Below, one piece after another: positions 53,375-62,254 of a stretch of DNA of 64,000 nt (position 1 is the stretch's first letter; every line of letters starts with the position of its first letter). The stretch covers positions 1-64,000 of the forward strand of contig CAVZNQ010000035.1 of assembly GCA_963776665.1 (NCBI GenBank), given 5' to 3'. This stretch comes from Roseiarcus sp963776665 (lineage in GTDB: Bacteria; Pseudomonadota; Alphaproteobacteria; Rhizobiales; Beijerinckiaceae). Below the pieces are notes generated by a model. It was not told the DNA's origin. It searched no databases and saw nothing but the letters and a program-made list of their open reading frames with translations. The position numbers and the translations under genes are program-made.

Positions 53375-54425
53375 TCAAAGGGTGGGCGCCGTCTCGTTCG
53401 GCACCGGATCGTCCCGCTGTTCCACCGCCTCGACGAGCGCGCTCAGCCGCGCCACGACCGCAGCATAGCTCGACAGCGACTGGAACTGGCTCACGATGAG
53501 AGAGAATGCGGCGACAAGAGTTCGCGAAAGCGACCGCCGACTGAGTAATGACGCCAAATTCGATTTTGCCCTCGATGAAGGCGGGCGCGATGATGAGAGC
53601 GGGGATGATCTGGATCATCCAGTTGTAGCCGGTGGTGAAGAACCCAACATTGCGGTTGATCGAGGTGATCCTCCGATAATTGGCGACGAGGTCGTCGAGC
53701 CGACCAAGCAACCGAGCCATTTGCGAGTCTTCGTCGCGCGCCGTCATAATGGCCTCGGCGTTGTTTCGGACATCAATGAGCCCGGAGCGAAAGCTCGCTT
53801 CCTTGTCGAGCTGGTCGTAGTTCAGTTTGATCAGCGGGCGTCCAAACATGAAGGTGAAGAGCGAGCCGACGGCCGCGTAGAGCACGGCGACGCCAAACAG
53901 GAGCGGGCTGATGGTCCACAGAACGCCTGAGAAAGCGACGATCGTGAAGATGCTGTTGAGCGCCATGAGCGCGAAGGAAAGCGTCGTGACCGTGAAGGCG
54001 CGAACGTCCTCGGAGATGCGCTGGTCAGGATTGGCGATCGCTCCCGAGGCGTTGAGGCGTTGATAGGTCCCATCAGCGAGGTAGCCGCGCAAGACCGCGC
54101 GGGTCATCGTGTCGCGCCACAAAAGCCCGAGCCGCTCCTCGCCGAAGCGAGCGATCACTGCGACAATGGTCAAGGCGGCAAAAACGCCAACATAGGCAAT
54201 AGCTTGCCGAACGAAGCCGGGCATGTCCCGATCGGCGATCGCGGTCATGAAATTCCGGCCGACGAAGCTGTTGGCGACGTTGAGCGCATTCACCGCGAGG
54301 AACAAGAGGACCAGCAAGGCGAAAATGACTTTCGCCCTCCAGCCGTTTTCTGATCGCGCAAAATTCCTGACCGCCCGTACGAAACGGGCTCCGGTCGTTC
54401 TCAGCGGAATGGTCTGCGCATCCAT
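53375..54425 (-). pseudogene. Truncated ABC transporter, membrane domain only (SbmA/YddA-like)
   Basis: The membrane half of an ABC_membrane_2-type exporter. Transmembrane helices run over about residues 30-330, with FGEERLGLLWRDTMTRAVLRGYLAD, NPDQRISEDVRAF and GYNWMIQIIPALI typical of the YddA/SbmA group. The frame breaks near 53,520; in the next frame TLVAAFSLIVSQFQSLSSYA continues correctly to a stop at 53375. The entire ATPase half (Walker A, signature, Walker B) is missing. In full-length relatives it follows directly. The protein cannot be an active pump as it stands. Confidence 0.75.
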
Positions 54426-54566
54426 GAGCTATCTTTGGCCGGGAGGCTGATATTGCGGATTGAGTCTACTCGCCCAATCCGACCGGGGCTAGCGCGGCGC
54501 CGGAGTCAGGCTGACGACGGTCGTGGAATGTGAGAGAGGCGGACGCCTGCCGCTCGGGTGTTGCTC

Positions 54567-54590
54567 AATTGTCATTAATCGACGACAATT
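54567..54590. promoter_or_regulatory. Candidate operator upstream of phosphoketolase
   Basis: A perfect inverted repeat AATTGTC-N10-GACAATT lies 42 bases before the xfp start, in the most AT-rich part of the leader. It could bind a dimeric regulator; none is encoded nearby. Confidence 0.35.
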
Positions 54591-54632
54591 TGGCTCTGAC
54601 GATCGCCAGAGTTCAAATCGGGAGGGCTTGCC

Positions 54633-57059
54633 ATGGCCGCGAAGATCAGGTCACAGTCACAAGCCGTATTGTCCAAAAAAGACGCCGCGCTGGTCGACGC
54701 CTACTGGCGGGCCGCAAACTACCTCTCGGTCGGCCAGATCTACCTCTTCGACAACCCGTTGCTGCGCGAGCCTCTTAAGGAGGAGCACATCAAGCCGCGT
54801 CTCCTCGGGCACTGGGGCACGACGCCGGGCCTCAACTTCATCTACGCGCACCTCAATCGGCTGATCAAGAAACACGATCTCGACATGATCTATATCGCCG
54901 GCCCCGGCCATGGCGGCCCGGGGTTAGTAGCCAACGCCTATCTCGAAGGCACCTATAGCGAAGTCTATCCAGGCATCTCTCAGGACGTGGAGGGCATGAA
55001 GCGGCTCTTCACCCAATTCTCGTTTCCCGGCGGGATTCCGAGCCATGTGGCGCCCGAAACGCCCGGCTCCATTCACGAGGGCGGAGAGCTCGGCTACGCG
55101 CTTTCGCACGCCTACGGCGCCGCGTTCGACAACCCCGACCTTATCGTCGCCGCGGTCGTCGGCGATGGCGAAGCCGAAACAGGGCCGCTCGCGACGAGCT
55201 GGCACTCCAACAAGTTCCTCAATCCCGTGGGCGACGGCGCGGTGCTGCCGATCCTGCATCTCAACGGCTATAAGATCGCCAATCCGACAGTGCTCGCGCG
55301 CATCAGCCACGAGGAGCTCGACAGCCTCTTTCGCGGCTACGGCTACACGCCGCATTTCGTCGAAGGCGATGATCCGGCGAAAATGCATGAGCTGATGGCC
55401 AAGACGCTCGAGGCGGTCGTCGATGAAATCCGCAGCATCCAGGCCGACGCGCGGCGCAAAGGGTTCTCGAAACGCCCGATCTGGCCAATGATCGTCATGC
55501 GTACACCGAAGGGCTGGACCTGTCCCAAGGAGATCGACGGTCAGCGCGAAGAGGGTTACTGGCGGTCACACCAGGTGCCGATGAGCGCGATGCGCGGCCA
55601 TCCGGAGCACGTCAAAATCCTCGAAACGTGGATGAAAAGCTACCACCCGGAGGAATTGTTCGACGACAAGGGCCGCCTCAAGGGCGAGCTTGCTGCGCTT
55701 GCGCCGCAAGGAACCCGCCGGATGAGCGCGAATCCACACACCAACGGCGGCCTGCTCTTGCGCGATTTGAAGCTCCCGAACTTCCGCGACCATGCGGTTG
55801 CCGTGCCTTCGCCTGGCGCCACAACCGCAGAGTCGACGCGCGTCATGGGCCAGTTCCTCCGCGACGTGATGAGGCTCAATCTGGATTCGCGCAACCTCCG
55901 CCTGTTCAGCCCGGACGAGAACAATTCCAATCGCTGGCAGGACGTGCTCGAAGTCACGAAGCGCGCCTGGACGGCCGAGACCGTCCCTTACGACGACCAT
56001 CTCGCGCCTGACGGGCGCGTGATGGAAGTGCTAAGCGAGCACCAGTGTCAGGGCTGGCTCGAAGGCTACTTGCTGACCGGCCGGCACGGATTCTTCTCCT
56101 GCTACGAGGCCTTCATCCACATCATCGATTCCATGTTCAACCAGCATGCGAAGTGGCTCAAGGTCTGCGGTCACATTCCGTGGCGGCGCCCGATCGCCTC
56201 CCTCAACTATCTGTTGTCCAGCCACGTTTGGCGTCAGGACCACAACGGCTTTTCCCACCAGGATCCCGGCTTCATCGACCATGTGATGAACAAAAAGGCC
56301 GAGGTGGTGCGGATTTATCTACCGCCGGACGCGAACTGCCTGCTTTCCGTTACCAACCATTGCCTGCGTAGCCGCAACTACGTGAACGTCGTCGTCGCCG
56401 GCAAGCAACCGGCGCCGCAATGGCTGACCATGGAGCAGGCGGTCCGGCATTGCGAAGCAGGCTTGGGCATCTGGCCATGGGCAAGCAACGACCAAGGCGG
56501 CGAGCCGGATGTGGTGATGGCCTGCTGCGGCGACGTGCCGACGCTTGAGACCCTGGCGGCGGTCAAACTCTTGCGCGAGCATGCGCCCGAACTGAAGATA
56601 CGGGTCATCAACGTTGTCGATCTGATGACGTTGCAGCCCCCGAGCTACCACCCGCACGGTCTTGCCGATCGCGACTTTGACGCAATGTTCACCGTCGACA
56701 AGCCGATCATCTTCGCCTTCCACGGCTATCCGTGGCTCATCCATCGCCTGACCTATCGGCGGACCGGCCACGACAACATTCATGTGCGCGGCTACCAGGA
56801 AGAGGGAACGACGACCACGCCTTTCGACATGTGCGTGATCAACGACCTCGATCGCTTCCATCTGGTCGGCGACGTCATCGACCGTGTGCCGAAGCTTGGC
56901 GAGCGCGCCGCATACGCCAAGCAGATTATCCGCGACAGGCTGATCGACCATCGTGAATATATCAGCCGTTATGGCGACGACATGCCGGAGATCAAGAACT
57001 GGACCTGGGGCGGGGGCAGCGCCAAGGGCGAAACCTCGACCGAGGGCGACAACGTCTGA
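54633..57059 (+). CDS. xfp: Phosphoketolase
   Basis: An 808-residue thiamine-diphosphate enzyme cleaving xylulose 5-phosphate and/or fructose 6-phosphate to acetyl phosphate plus an aldose phosphate. The start ATG 54633 follows GGGAGG. Motifs are GHWGTTPGLNF, AGPGHGGPGLVANAYLEG, FSFPGGIPSHVAPETPGS and the ThDP/Mg motif GDGEAETGP (about residues 180-188). The C-terminal half carries QGGEPDVVMACCGDVPTLE and HGLADRDFD. Length is typical. An L-lactate dehydrogenase gene follows after 109 bases. No acetate kinase or phosphotransacetylase is in the window. Confidence 0.97.
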   Translation: MAAKIRSQSQAVLSKKDAALVDAYWRAANYLSVGQIYLFDNPLLREPLKEEHIKPRLLGHWGTTPGLNFIYAHLNRLIKKHDLDMIYIAGPGHGGPGLVANAYLEGTYSEVYPGISQDVEGMKRLFTQFSFPGGIPSHVAPETPGSIHEGGELGYALSHAYGAAFDNPDLIVAAVVGDGEAETGPLATSWHSNKFLNPVGDGAVLPILHLNGYKIANPTVLARISHEELDSLFRGYGYTPHFVEGDDPAKMHELMAKTLEAVVDEIRSIQADARRKGFSKRPIWPMIVMRTPKGWTCPKEIDGQREEGYWRSHQVPMSAMRGHPEHVKILETWMKSYHPEELFDDKGRLKGELAALAPQGTRRMSANPHTNGGLLLRDLKLPNFRDHAVAVPSPGATTAESTRVMGQFLRDVMRLNLDSRNLRLFSPDENNSNRWQDVLEVTKRAWTAETVPYDDHLAPDGRVMEVLSEHQCQGWLEGYLLTGRHGFFSCYEAFIHIIDSMFNQHAKWLKVCGHIPWRRPIASLNYLLSSHVWRQDHNGFSHQDPGFIDHVMNKKAEVVRIYLPPDANCLLSVTNHCLRSRNYVNVVVAGKQPAPQWLTMEQAVRHCEAGLGIWPWASNDQGGEPDVVMACCGDVPTLETLAAVKLLREHAPELKIRVINVVDLMTLQPPSYHPHGLADRDFDAMFTVDKPIIFAFHGYPWLIHRLTYRRTGHDNIHVRGYQEEGTTTTPFDMCVINDLDRFHLVGDVIDRVPKLGERAAYAKQIIRDRLIDHREYISRYGDDMPEIKNWTWGGGSAKGETSTEGDNV

Positions 57060-57168
57060 GTTGCGCCCGGTTGGCGTTGGGGCGTTGATCTTTCCGCGGG
57101 AGATTTCTGCCTCCTGCCGACCGCGCGGGCGCCGCTGGAACATCGGTTCTCGATAGAGGGGGAATCGC

Positions 57169-58111
57169 GTGAAGATCGGGATCGTAGGCGCCGGGCAGGT
57201 CGGGGCGACCACCGCCTACGCCATGATGATGCGTGGCGTGGGTTCGGAAATCGTCCTCGTCGACCAGAACGCAGACCTGGCGGTGGCTCAGGCGCGCGAC
57301 ATTCTGGACGCTGCGACTCTTGCCGACCCCCTCCGGGTTCAGGGCCGGGGAGTTGGCGAAACTGGAGGGCGCGCGCGTTGTCGTGCTCGCCGCCGGAGTG
57401 AGCCAGAAGCCGGGCGAAAGCCGATTGGACCTGCTGTCGCGCAACGCCGGGATCTTCGCGGAGATCGTGCCGGCGGTGCTGGCGGCGGTAGCCGATCCCA
57501 TCTTCCTTGTGGCGACCAATCCGCTCGACGTCATGACCCAGATTGTGACCGTCCTCGCCGGCCGGCGCGGAGTGACGCCCGAGCGCGTAATCGGGTCCGG
57601 AACGATCCTCGACTCCGCCCGGTTCTGCACGGCGCTCGCCGCGCACCTCGGCATCAACCCGGCCTATATCGACGCCCGTGTGCTGGGCGAACATGGCGAC
57701 AGCCAGGTCCTGCACTGGTCAGGGGCGGTGGCCGGCAACCTGCCGGTGGCCGAGGCGGCGCGCCAGATGGGACGGGAACTGACGGGCGCCGACCGCAGCC
57801 GCATCGACGCCGCGGTGCGCGGCGCCGCCCGCGCCATGATCAAGGGCAAAGGAGCGACCTGGTTCGGCGTCGGCGCCGGTCTTGCCCGGATGGCTCAGAT
57901 CATTGAGGGCGACGCGCGGGCGTTGATCACCTGCTCGATGCTGACGGAGGAGTGCCAGGGCGTGCGCGACGTCGCCCTGTCCCTGCCGCGGGTCCTCGGC
58001 GCGGGCGGCATCGTGAAGACGCTCACGCCAGAACTCGACAGCGCCGAGAGCGACGCGCTCAGGCGAAGCGCGGAGATATTGAAGGAGGCGGCCGAAGGAG
58101 TGCGCTTCTAG
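57169..58111 (+). CDS. ldh: L-lactate dehydrogenase, frame broken once
   Basis: An NAD-dependent lactate/malate dehydrogenase family enzyme of about 313 residues after joining two frames. The NAD site is KIGIVGAGQVGATTAY at the GTG start. The frame breaks near 57,335-57,350 in a run of C and G; LAKLEGARVVVLAAG then continues correctly. GVSQKPGESRLDLL has Gln at the specificity position, which indicates lactate rather than malate. The catalytic Arg is in GSGTILDSARF and the His in GEHGDSQV. With phosphoketolase it suggests a heterofermentative-like sink for carbon and electrons. The break is most likely sequence error. Confidence 0.85.
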
Positions 58112-58252
58112 ACTTGGGCGCGCATTGGCGGGCGCGAGAACCTGAGCGTCATTGGCGCGCCCGAATTCGGCGAGCCAGAAGCTTCGCGGCGGCTTTTTTG
58201 AAGCGGCCGGCGCGCGTTCGAAGGGCGCGCCAGCTTTGGCTCGACCGCTCCG

Positions 58253-58465
58253 TCAGGTCTTGGGCGCGGTTCCCGTGCGCATATGGTGCATATGTTCGGC
58301 CCCTGCGCGCGCCCTCTCCTTGTGGGAGTTGGCGCTATGGCGCATGTGCCTGCTGTGCGATCCGCCGCCGCCGGCGTGGGCCGAGTTGGTCGTCTGGGCG
58401 ATCGCGGCCAGAGGCGCAAGAGCGATGACAGCCCCAAGTCCAAGTGCAGCAAGCGTTTTCATCAT
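58253..58465 (-). CDS. Small exported His-rich protein
   Basis: A 70-residue precursor. The start is the first of two ATGs (58465) after GGGGAG. The signal peptide TLAALGLGAVIALAPLAAIA is followed by a hydrophilic mature part of about 47 residues that contains eight or more His and several Met/Ser/Gly (HSRHMRHS, HMHHM). Such composition suggests metal binding in the periplasm, but there is no recognised domain. It stands alone, downstream of the phosphoketolase/LDH pair on the opposite strand. Confidence 0.6.
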   Translation of the reverse strand: MMKTLAALGLGAVIALAPLAAIAQTTNSAHAGGGGSHSRHMRHSANSHKERARAGAEHMHHMRTGTAPKT

Positions 58466-58654
58466 TGAATTCTCCCCAACCTCTCTGCTGACTCGTTCCA
58501 TTCGGAAGGCGTGCAGAATGCGATAGCCGGAACGGACTGTCCATGGGCGCCTTTTCGGATCTTCCCCTTACACGCTGCCTCTCACGTGGCGTTCGGCGCC
58601 TCGCGCTGGTAGGCTTAAGCCTCATCTTTTGCCGCAACTCCCGGAGCCTGTTCC

Positions 58655-60130
58655 ATGAAACCTGAGGCGCTTGTCGTCGGCGCCGGCCCCGTCGGGCTGA
58701 CCATGGCGGCGGAATTGGCGCGCTATGGCGTCGGGGTCCGGATCGTCGACAAGGCGGCCGCGCGAACCGACAAGTCGAAAGCCATCGTGCTGTGGAGCCG
58801 CACGCTCGAACTCCTCGACCGGATGGGCTGCGGCTCGGCTTTCGTCGATGCGGGCCTCAAAGCGCGCGGGGCCAACATCATCGCGGGCGCGACCACGATC
58901 GCGCATATCGGCTTCGAAGGCCTCGAGACCCCGCACCCCTACGCGCTGATGCTGCCGCAGAGCGACACCGAGCGGCTTATGGAGCAGCACCTCAATTCGT
59001 TCGGCGTTCAGGTGGAGCGGCGGGTAGAATTGACGCGGTTCGTCGCCGACGAAGACGCGGTGACAGCCTTCCTGCGCCGCGCGGACGGGAGCGAGGAGAC
59101 GCTCGACGTCGACTGGATGATCGGCTGCGACGGCGCGCACAGCGTCGTGCGTCATGGTCTCGGCTTGGAATTCGAAGGCGATACGATGCCGAGCCACTTC
59201 ATCCTCGCCGACCTCCACCTGGCGGGAGCGCTGCCGCCGGACGAGATCGAGACCTACTGGCACGAAGCGGGGCTGCTAGTGGTCTTTCCCATTGGCCCCG
59301 GACGCTATCGGATCATCGCCGACGCACACGAAGGCGCCTCCGACCCGACGCTGGAGGAGGTGCAGTCGATCCTCGATAAACGCGGCCCCGCCGGCGTCAA
59401 GGCCTCCGATCCGATCTGGCTCTCGGCCTTCACGATCAACGAGCGCAAGGTCGCAGACTATCGCGCAGGGCGCGTGTTCCTCGCCGGCGACGCGGCGCAT
59501 ATCCACAGCCCCGCAGGCGGGCAGGGGATGAACACAGGCATGCAGGACGCGATCAATCTCGCGTGGAAACTGGCGCTGGTGTGCCGCGGCGTTGCAAGCC
59601 CGGAGCCGCTGCTCGGAAGCTACAGCGCCGAACGCAGCGAGGTCGGCAGGGAAGTGCTGGCTAACGCCGGCCGCCTCACCACGATCGCGCTAATGAGGGG
59701 CGCCGTCGCCCAGAGCGTTCGCAACCATCTCGCCCGGCTTCTCTTCGGCTTCTCGCCGGTCATGCATGCAATGACCCATCAGATGTCGGAACTGTCCATC
59801 GGCTATCCTCACGGTCCGCTGACCGGGGCGGAGCGGGGCGATCACGCCGGGCCGGCGCCCGGCGAGCGGGCGCCCATCCCCGCTGGGGCTCTTCCGGTCG
59901 GATCGGGCGACCGGCCGCGGTTCGCCCTGTTTGGAGCGGCCGACGAAGCGAGCCGGGCCTTGATCGCCCGCCACGCCGGTCTCCTCGAGGCCGACGCCCG
60001 CGCGCCGTTCGCCGACGACGGCGTTTGGCTGGTGCGGCCCGACGGCTACGTGGCGATGACCGCCCGGCGCAGCGAATGGGCCAAAGTCGGCGCGTATCTC
60101 GACTGGATCGCCTCCGGGCGAACGGAATAG
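58655..60130 (+). CDS. FAD-dependent aromatic-type monooxygenase
   Basis: A 491-residue flavoprotein of the PHBH/phenol-hydroxylase (PheA/TfdB-like) family. The FAD-binding GxGxxG is VVGAGPVGLTMAAELARYG (residues 6-24). The DG motif is MIGCDGAHSVVRHGLG near residue 157. The second FAD motif is VFLAGDAAHIHSPAGGQG near residue 276, followed by NTGMQDAINLAWKL. It uses NAD(P)H and O2 to hydroxylate an aromatic or polyketide-like ring; the substrate is unknown and no catabolic partners are adjacent. A hairpin follows its stop. Confidence 0.88.
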   Translation: MKPEALVVGAGPVGLTMAAELARYGVGVRIVDKAAARTDKSKAIVLWSRTLELLDRMGCGSAFVDAGLKARGANIIAGATTIAHIGFEGLETPHPYALMLPQSDTERLMEQHLNSFGVQVERRVELTRFVADEDAVTAFLRRADGSEETLDVDWMIGCDGAHSVVRHGLGLEFEGDTMPSHFILADLHLAGALPPDEIETYWHEAGLLVVFPIGPGRYRIIADAHEGASDPTLEEVQSILDKRGPAGVKASDPIWLSAFTINERKVADYRAGRVFLAGDAAHIHSPAGGQGMNTGMQDAINLAWKLALVCRGVASPEPLLGSYSAERSEVGREVLANAGRLTTIALMRGAVAQSVRNHLARLLFGFSPVMHAMTHQMSELSIGYPHGPLTGAERGDHAGPAPGERAPIPAGALPVGSGDRPRFALFGAADEASRALIARHAGLLEADARAPFADDGVWLVRPDGYVAMTARRSEWAKVGAYLDWIASGRTE

Positions 60131-60145
60131 GCGCGTCCGCGCGGC

Positions 60146-60166
60146 GGACTCGGCGCCGCCGAGTCC
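60146..60166 (+). terminator. Terminator-like hairpin after the monooxygenase gene
   Basis: GGACTCGGC (60146-60154) and GCCGAGTCC (60158-60166) are exact complements with a 3-base loop, 16 bases after the stop. The T-tract that follows is weak (TGTTCC). Confidence 0.5.
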
Positions 60167-60274
60167 TGTTCCTGGCTGCGGAAATCCCACGCCCTAACGG
60201 AAGATTAACCTTAACGACCCCTAATGGCGCGGGGGACGGTCTCACGGGCGGGAATCCCCTTGGATTCGTTGACG

Positions 60275-60309
60275 CCCATGGAGTCCCATGCTATCCCACG
60301 CCATCCCGT
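60275..60309 (-). promoter_or_regulatory. Four-box MraZ operator upstream of mraZ
   Basis: On the plus strand the boxes read GCCCA, TCCCA, TCCCA and TCCCG, each followed by 5 bases, giving a strict 10-bp period (60275, 60285, 60295, 60305). On the minus strand these are CGGGA-TGGGA-TGGGA-TGGGC, matching the TGGGN-N5 direct repeats known for MraZ binding. They end 81 bases before the mraZ start, so autoregulation of the division cluster is very likely. Confidence 0.75.
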
Positions 60310-60390
60310 CAACCGACCGCGCAGGCGCGCAGTCGCCGAACGCTGAAATGCGCGCGGCGAACGGCCGCCCGCGCGCCAAAGGGCCGTGCG

Positions 60391-60858
60391 GTGGATCGAT
60401 TTCTTTCTCACTTCGTCCATCGCTTCGACGCCAAGGGGCGAATCTCGATTCCCTCGGCGTTCCGGCAGGTGCTGGCGAAGGACGGCTTCGTCGGGGTCTA
60501 CGCCTATCCGTCGCTCGACGCGCCGGCGCTCGACTGCGGCGGGCACGCGCTCATCGCCGAGATCGACGCGCTGCTTCAGACGATGCCGCCCTATTCGCCC
60601 GCCCGCGACGCCTTCGCGACCGCGCTTCTCGGCATGAGCGAGATCTTGCGCCTCGATTCGGAGGGCCGGGTTTTTTTCGAGGAGCGGTTGAAGTCGGCGC
60701 TGGGGCTCGACGGCGAGGCGGTATTCGTCGGGCAGGGGCACAAATTCCAGATCTGGGAGCCGGCGCGCTTTCAGGCCCATCTCGAACAGGCGCGGGCGCG
60801 GGTCCGGCGCCTGCGCTCCGAACGCGAAGCTCTCGCGCCGGGAGAGACGGCGCGATGA
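60391..60858 (+). CDS. mraZ: Transcriptional regulator MraZ
   Basis: A 155-residue protein of the SpoVT-AbrB fold, the first gene of the division and cell wall cluster. The start is GTG 60391 (VDRFLSHFVHRFDAKGR); longer upstream frames have spurious composition. Two DxxxR motifs are present, DAKGR (about residues 13-17) and DSEGR (near 89), one per AbrB half, with SIPSAFR after the first. MraZ binds repeats upstream of its own gene, and four such boxes are visible at 60275-60309. Its stop overlaps the rsmH start (ATGA). Confidence 0.93.
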   Translation: MDRFLSHFVHRFDAKGRISIPSAFRQVLAKDGFVGVYAYPSLDAPALDCGGHALIAEIDALLQTMPPYSPARDAFATALLGMSEILRLDSEGRVFFEERLKSALGLDGEAVFVGQGHKFQIWEPARFQAHLEQARARVRRLRSEREALAPGETAR

Positions 60859-61871
60859 GCCCGGCAGGCCCGGCCGGGCGCAGCCACGTTCCCGTCCTGC
60901 TTCACGAGGCGATGGCGGCGCTCGAGCCGAGGGCCGGCGGCCTCTATGTCGACGCCACGTTCGGCGCCGGCGGCTATGCGCGGGCGCTTCTCGATTGCGG
61001 CGCGTCGGTCATCGCCATCGACCGCGACCCGTCGGCGGTGCGGTCCGGCGCTGCTCTCGCGGCTTCGTCCGGCGGCCGGCTTCGGCTCGCGGAGGCGCGC
61101 TTCGGCGAACTCGACGCCGTCGCACGGCGACTCGGCGCCGACGCGGCGGACGGCGTCGTCCTCGACATCGGCGTGTCGTCGATGCAGCTCGACGAGGCGC
61201 CGCGCGGCTTTTCGCTGCGGTTCGACGCGCCTCTCGACATGAGGATGGAGGCGCAGGGGCGCTCGGCCGCCGACATCCTGCGCGACGAGGACGAAGCGAC
61301 CATCGCCGATATCCTGTTTCATTTCGGCGAGGAGCGCGCCGCCCGCCGCATCGCCCGCGCCATCGTCGCCGACCGGACGGCGCGGCCGTTCGCCTCGACG
61401 CTCGAGCTTGCCGGGCTCATCGCTCGCGTCGCCCCGGCCCGGCGCGGCGAGTTGACCCATCCGGCGACGCGCGCCTTCCAGGCCCTGCGCATCGCGGTCA
61501 ACGACGAGCTCGGCGAGCTCGTGCGCGGCCTCGCCGCCGCCGAGCGGCTCCTCAAGCCTGGCGGCCGCCTGGCGGCGGTGACTTTCCATTCGCTCGAGGA
61601 CCGCATCGTCAAGCAGTTCTTCATGAGCCGCTCGAGCCGCGGGCGCACAGCGTCGCGCCGACTGCCCGGCGAGCCGGCTCAAGCCGAGCCGACATTCGAG
61701 GTTCCGCGCGGCCAGCCGGTCGAGCCGGGCGAAGCCGAAGCGCTCGCCAATCCGCGTTCGCGTTCGGCGAAGCTGCGCTACGGCCTGCGCACAGGCGCGC
61801 CGGCGCAACGAATGGACGAAGCGATCGAGGCGCTGGCGCGATTGCCCGCGCGACGGGGGAGATCAATCTGA
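60855..61871 (+). CDS. rsmH: 16S rRNA m4C1402 methyltransferase RsmH
   Basis: A 338-residue enzyme methylating N4 of C1402 in 16S rRNA. The start ATG 60855 overlaps the mraZ stop by 4 bases. It opens with HVPVLLHEAMAALEP, followed by the SAM site VDATFGAGGYARALL. DGVVLDIGVSSMQLDEAPRGF (about residues 96-116) and FHSLEDRIVKQFF are family signatures, and NPRSRSAKLR is at the C-terminus. It is in an operon with mraZ and ftsL; its TGA shares one base with the ftsL ATG. Confidence 0.97.
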   Translation: MSPAGPAGRSHVPVLLHEAMAALEPRAGGLYVDATFGAGGYARALLDCGASVIAIDRDPSAVRSGAALAASSGGRLRLAEARFGELDAVARRLGADAADGVVLDIGVSSMQLDEAPRGFSLRFDAPLDMRMEAQGRSAADILRDEDEATIADILFHFGEERAARRIARAIVADRTARPFASTLELAGLIARVAPARRGELTHPATRAFQALRIAVNDELGELVRGLAAAERLLKPGGRLAAVTFHSLEDRIVKQFFMSRSSRGRTASRRLPGEPAQAEPTFEVPRGQPVEPGEAEALANPRSRSAKLRYGLRTGAPAQRMDEAIEALARLPARRGRSI

Positions 61872-62251
61872 TGTGGCGTCTCATGCACGGGCTTGCGATC
61901 GCCGCGCTGATCGGATCGGCCGCCTACGTCTACGGCGTCAAGTACGAGACGATCTACGCCTCGGAGCAATTGGTGAAGACGCGCCATCTCATCAACAAGG
62001 AGAAGGACGCGATCAATCTCCTGCGGGCCGAATACGCGCATCTCGCCCGGCCGGACCGGATACAGGCGCTCGCGGAGTCAAAGCTCTCCCTGCAGCCGCT
62101 GGCGTTGACCCAGATCGCAACCGTCGGCGAATTGGCGGACGCCCAGCCCAAGATCGACTCGATCGGGCGAACCCTCGAATCGCTCGGGTTCACGGCGGAC
62201 AACTCGACCCCTGCGGTCACCGCGGCCGACTCGACGCCTCCGGTGCGCTGA
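61871..62251 (+). CDS. ftsL: Cell division protein FtsL
   Basis: A 126-residue bitopic membrane protein of the divisome. The short cytoplasmic start WRLMHGLA leads into one membrane segment (AIAALIGSAAYVYG, residues about 8-21). A periplasmic coiled coil follows (residues about 30-65, HLINKEKDAINLLRAEYAHL), then RPDRIQALAES, characteristic of FtsL. The Pro/Thr-rich tail is variable. Its position between rsmH and ftsI confirms the call. Confidence 0.9.
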   Translation: MWRLMHGLAIAALIGSAAYVYGVKYETIYASEQLVKTRHLINKEKDAINLLRAEYAHLARPDRIQALAESKLSLQPLALTQIATVGELADAQPKIDSIGRTLESLGFTADNSTPAVTAADSTPPVR

Positions 62252-62254
62252 CCG

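Noticed and set aside
51765..54425. A single 886-codon frame that would fuse the ABC membrane domain to the methyltransferase
   Set aside because: The middle third is nonsense in composition, the true transporter continues in another frame to a stop, and the cupin gene and aldolase remnant lie in between in other frames.
54600..54632. GTTCAAATC resembling a tRNA T-arm
   Set aside because: There is no acceptor stem, anticodon arm or CCA context, and it is the leader of xfp.
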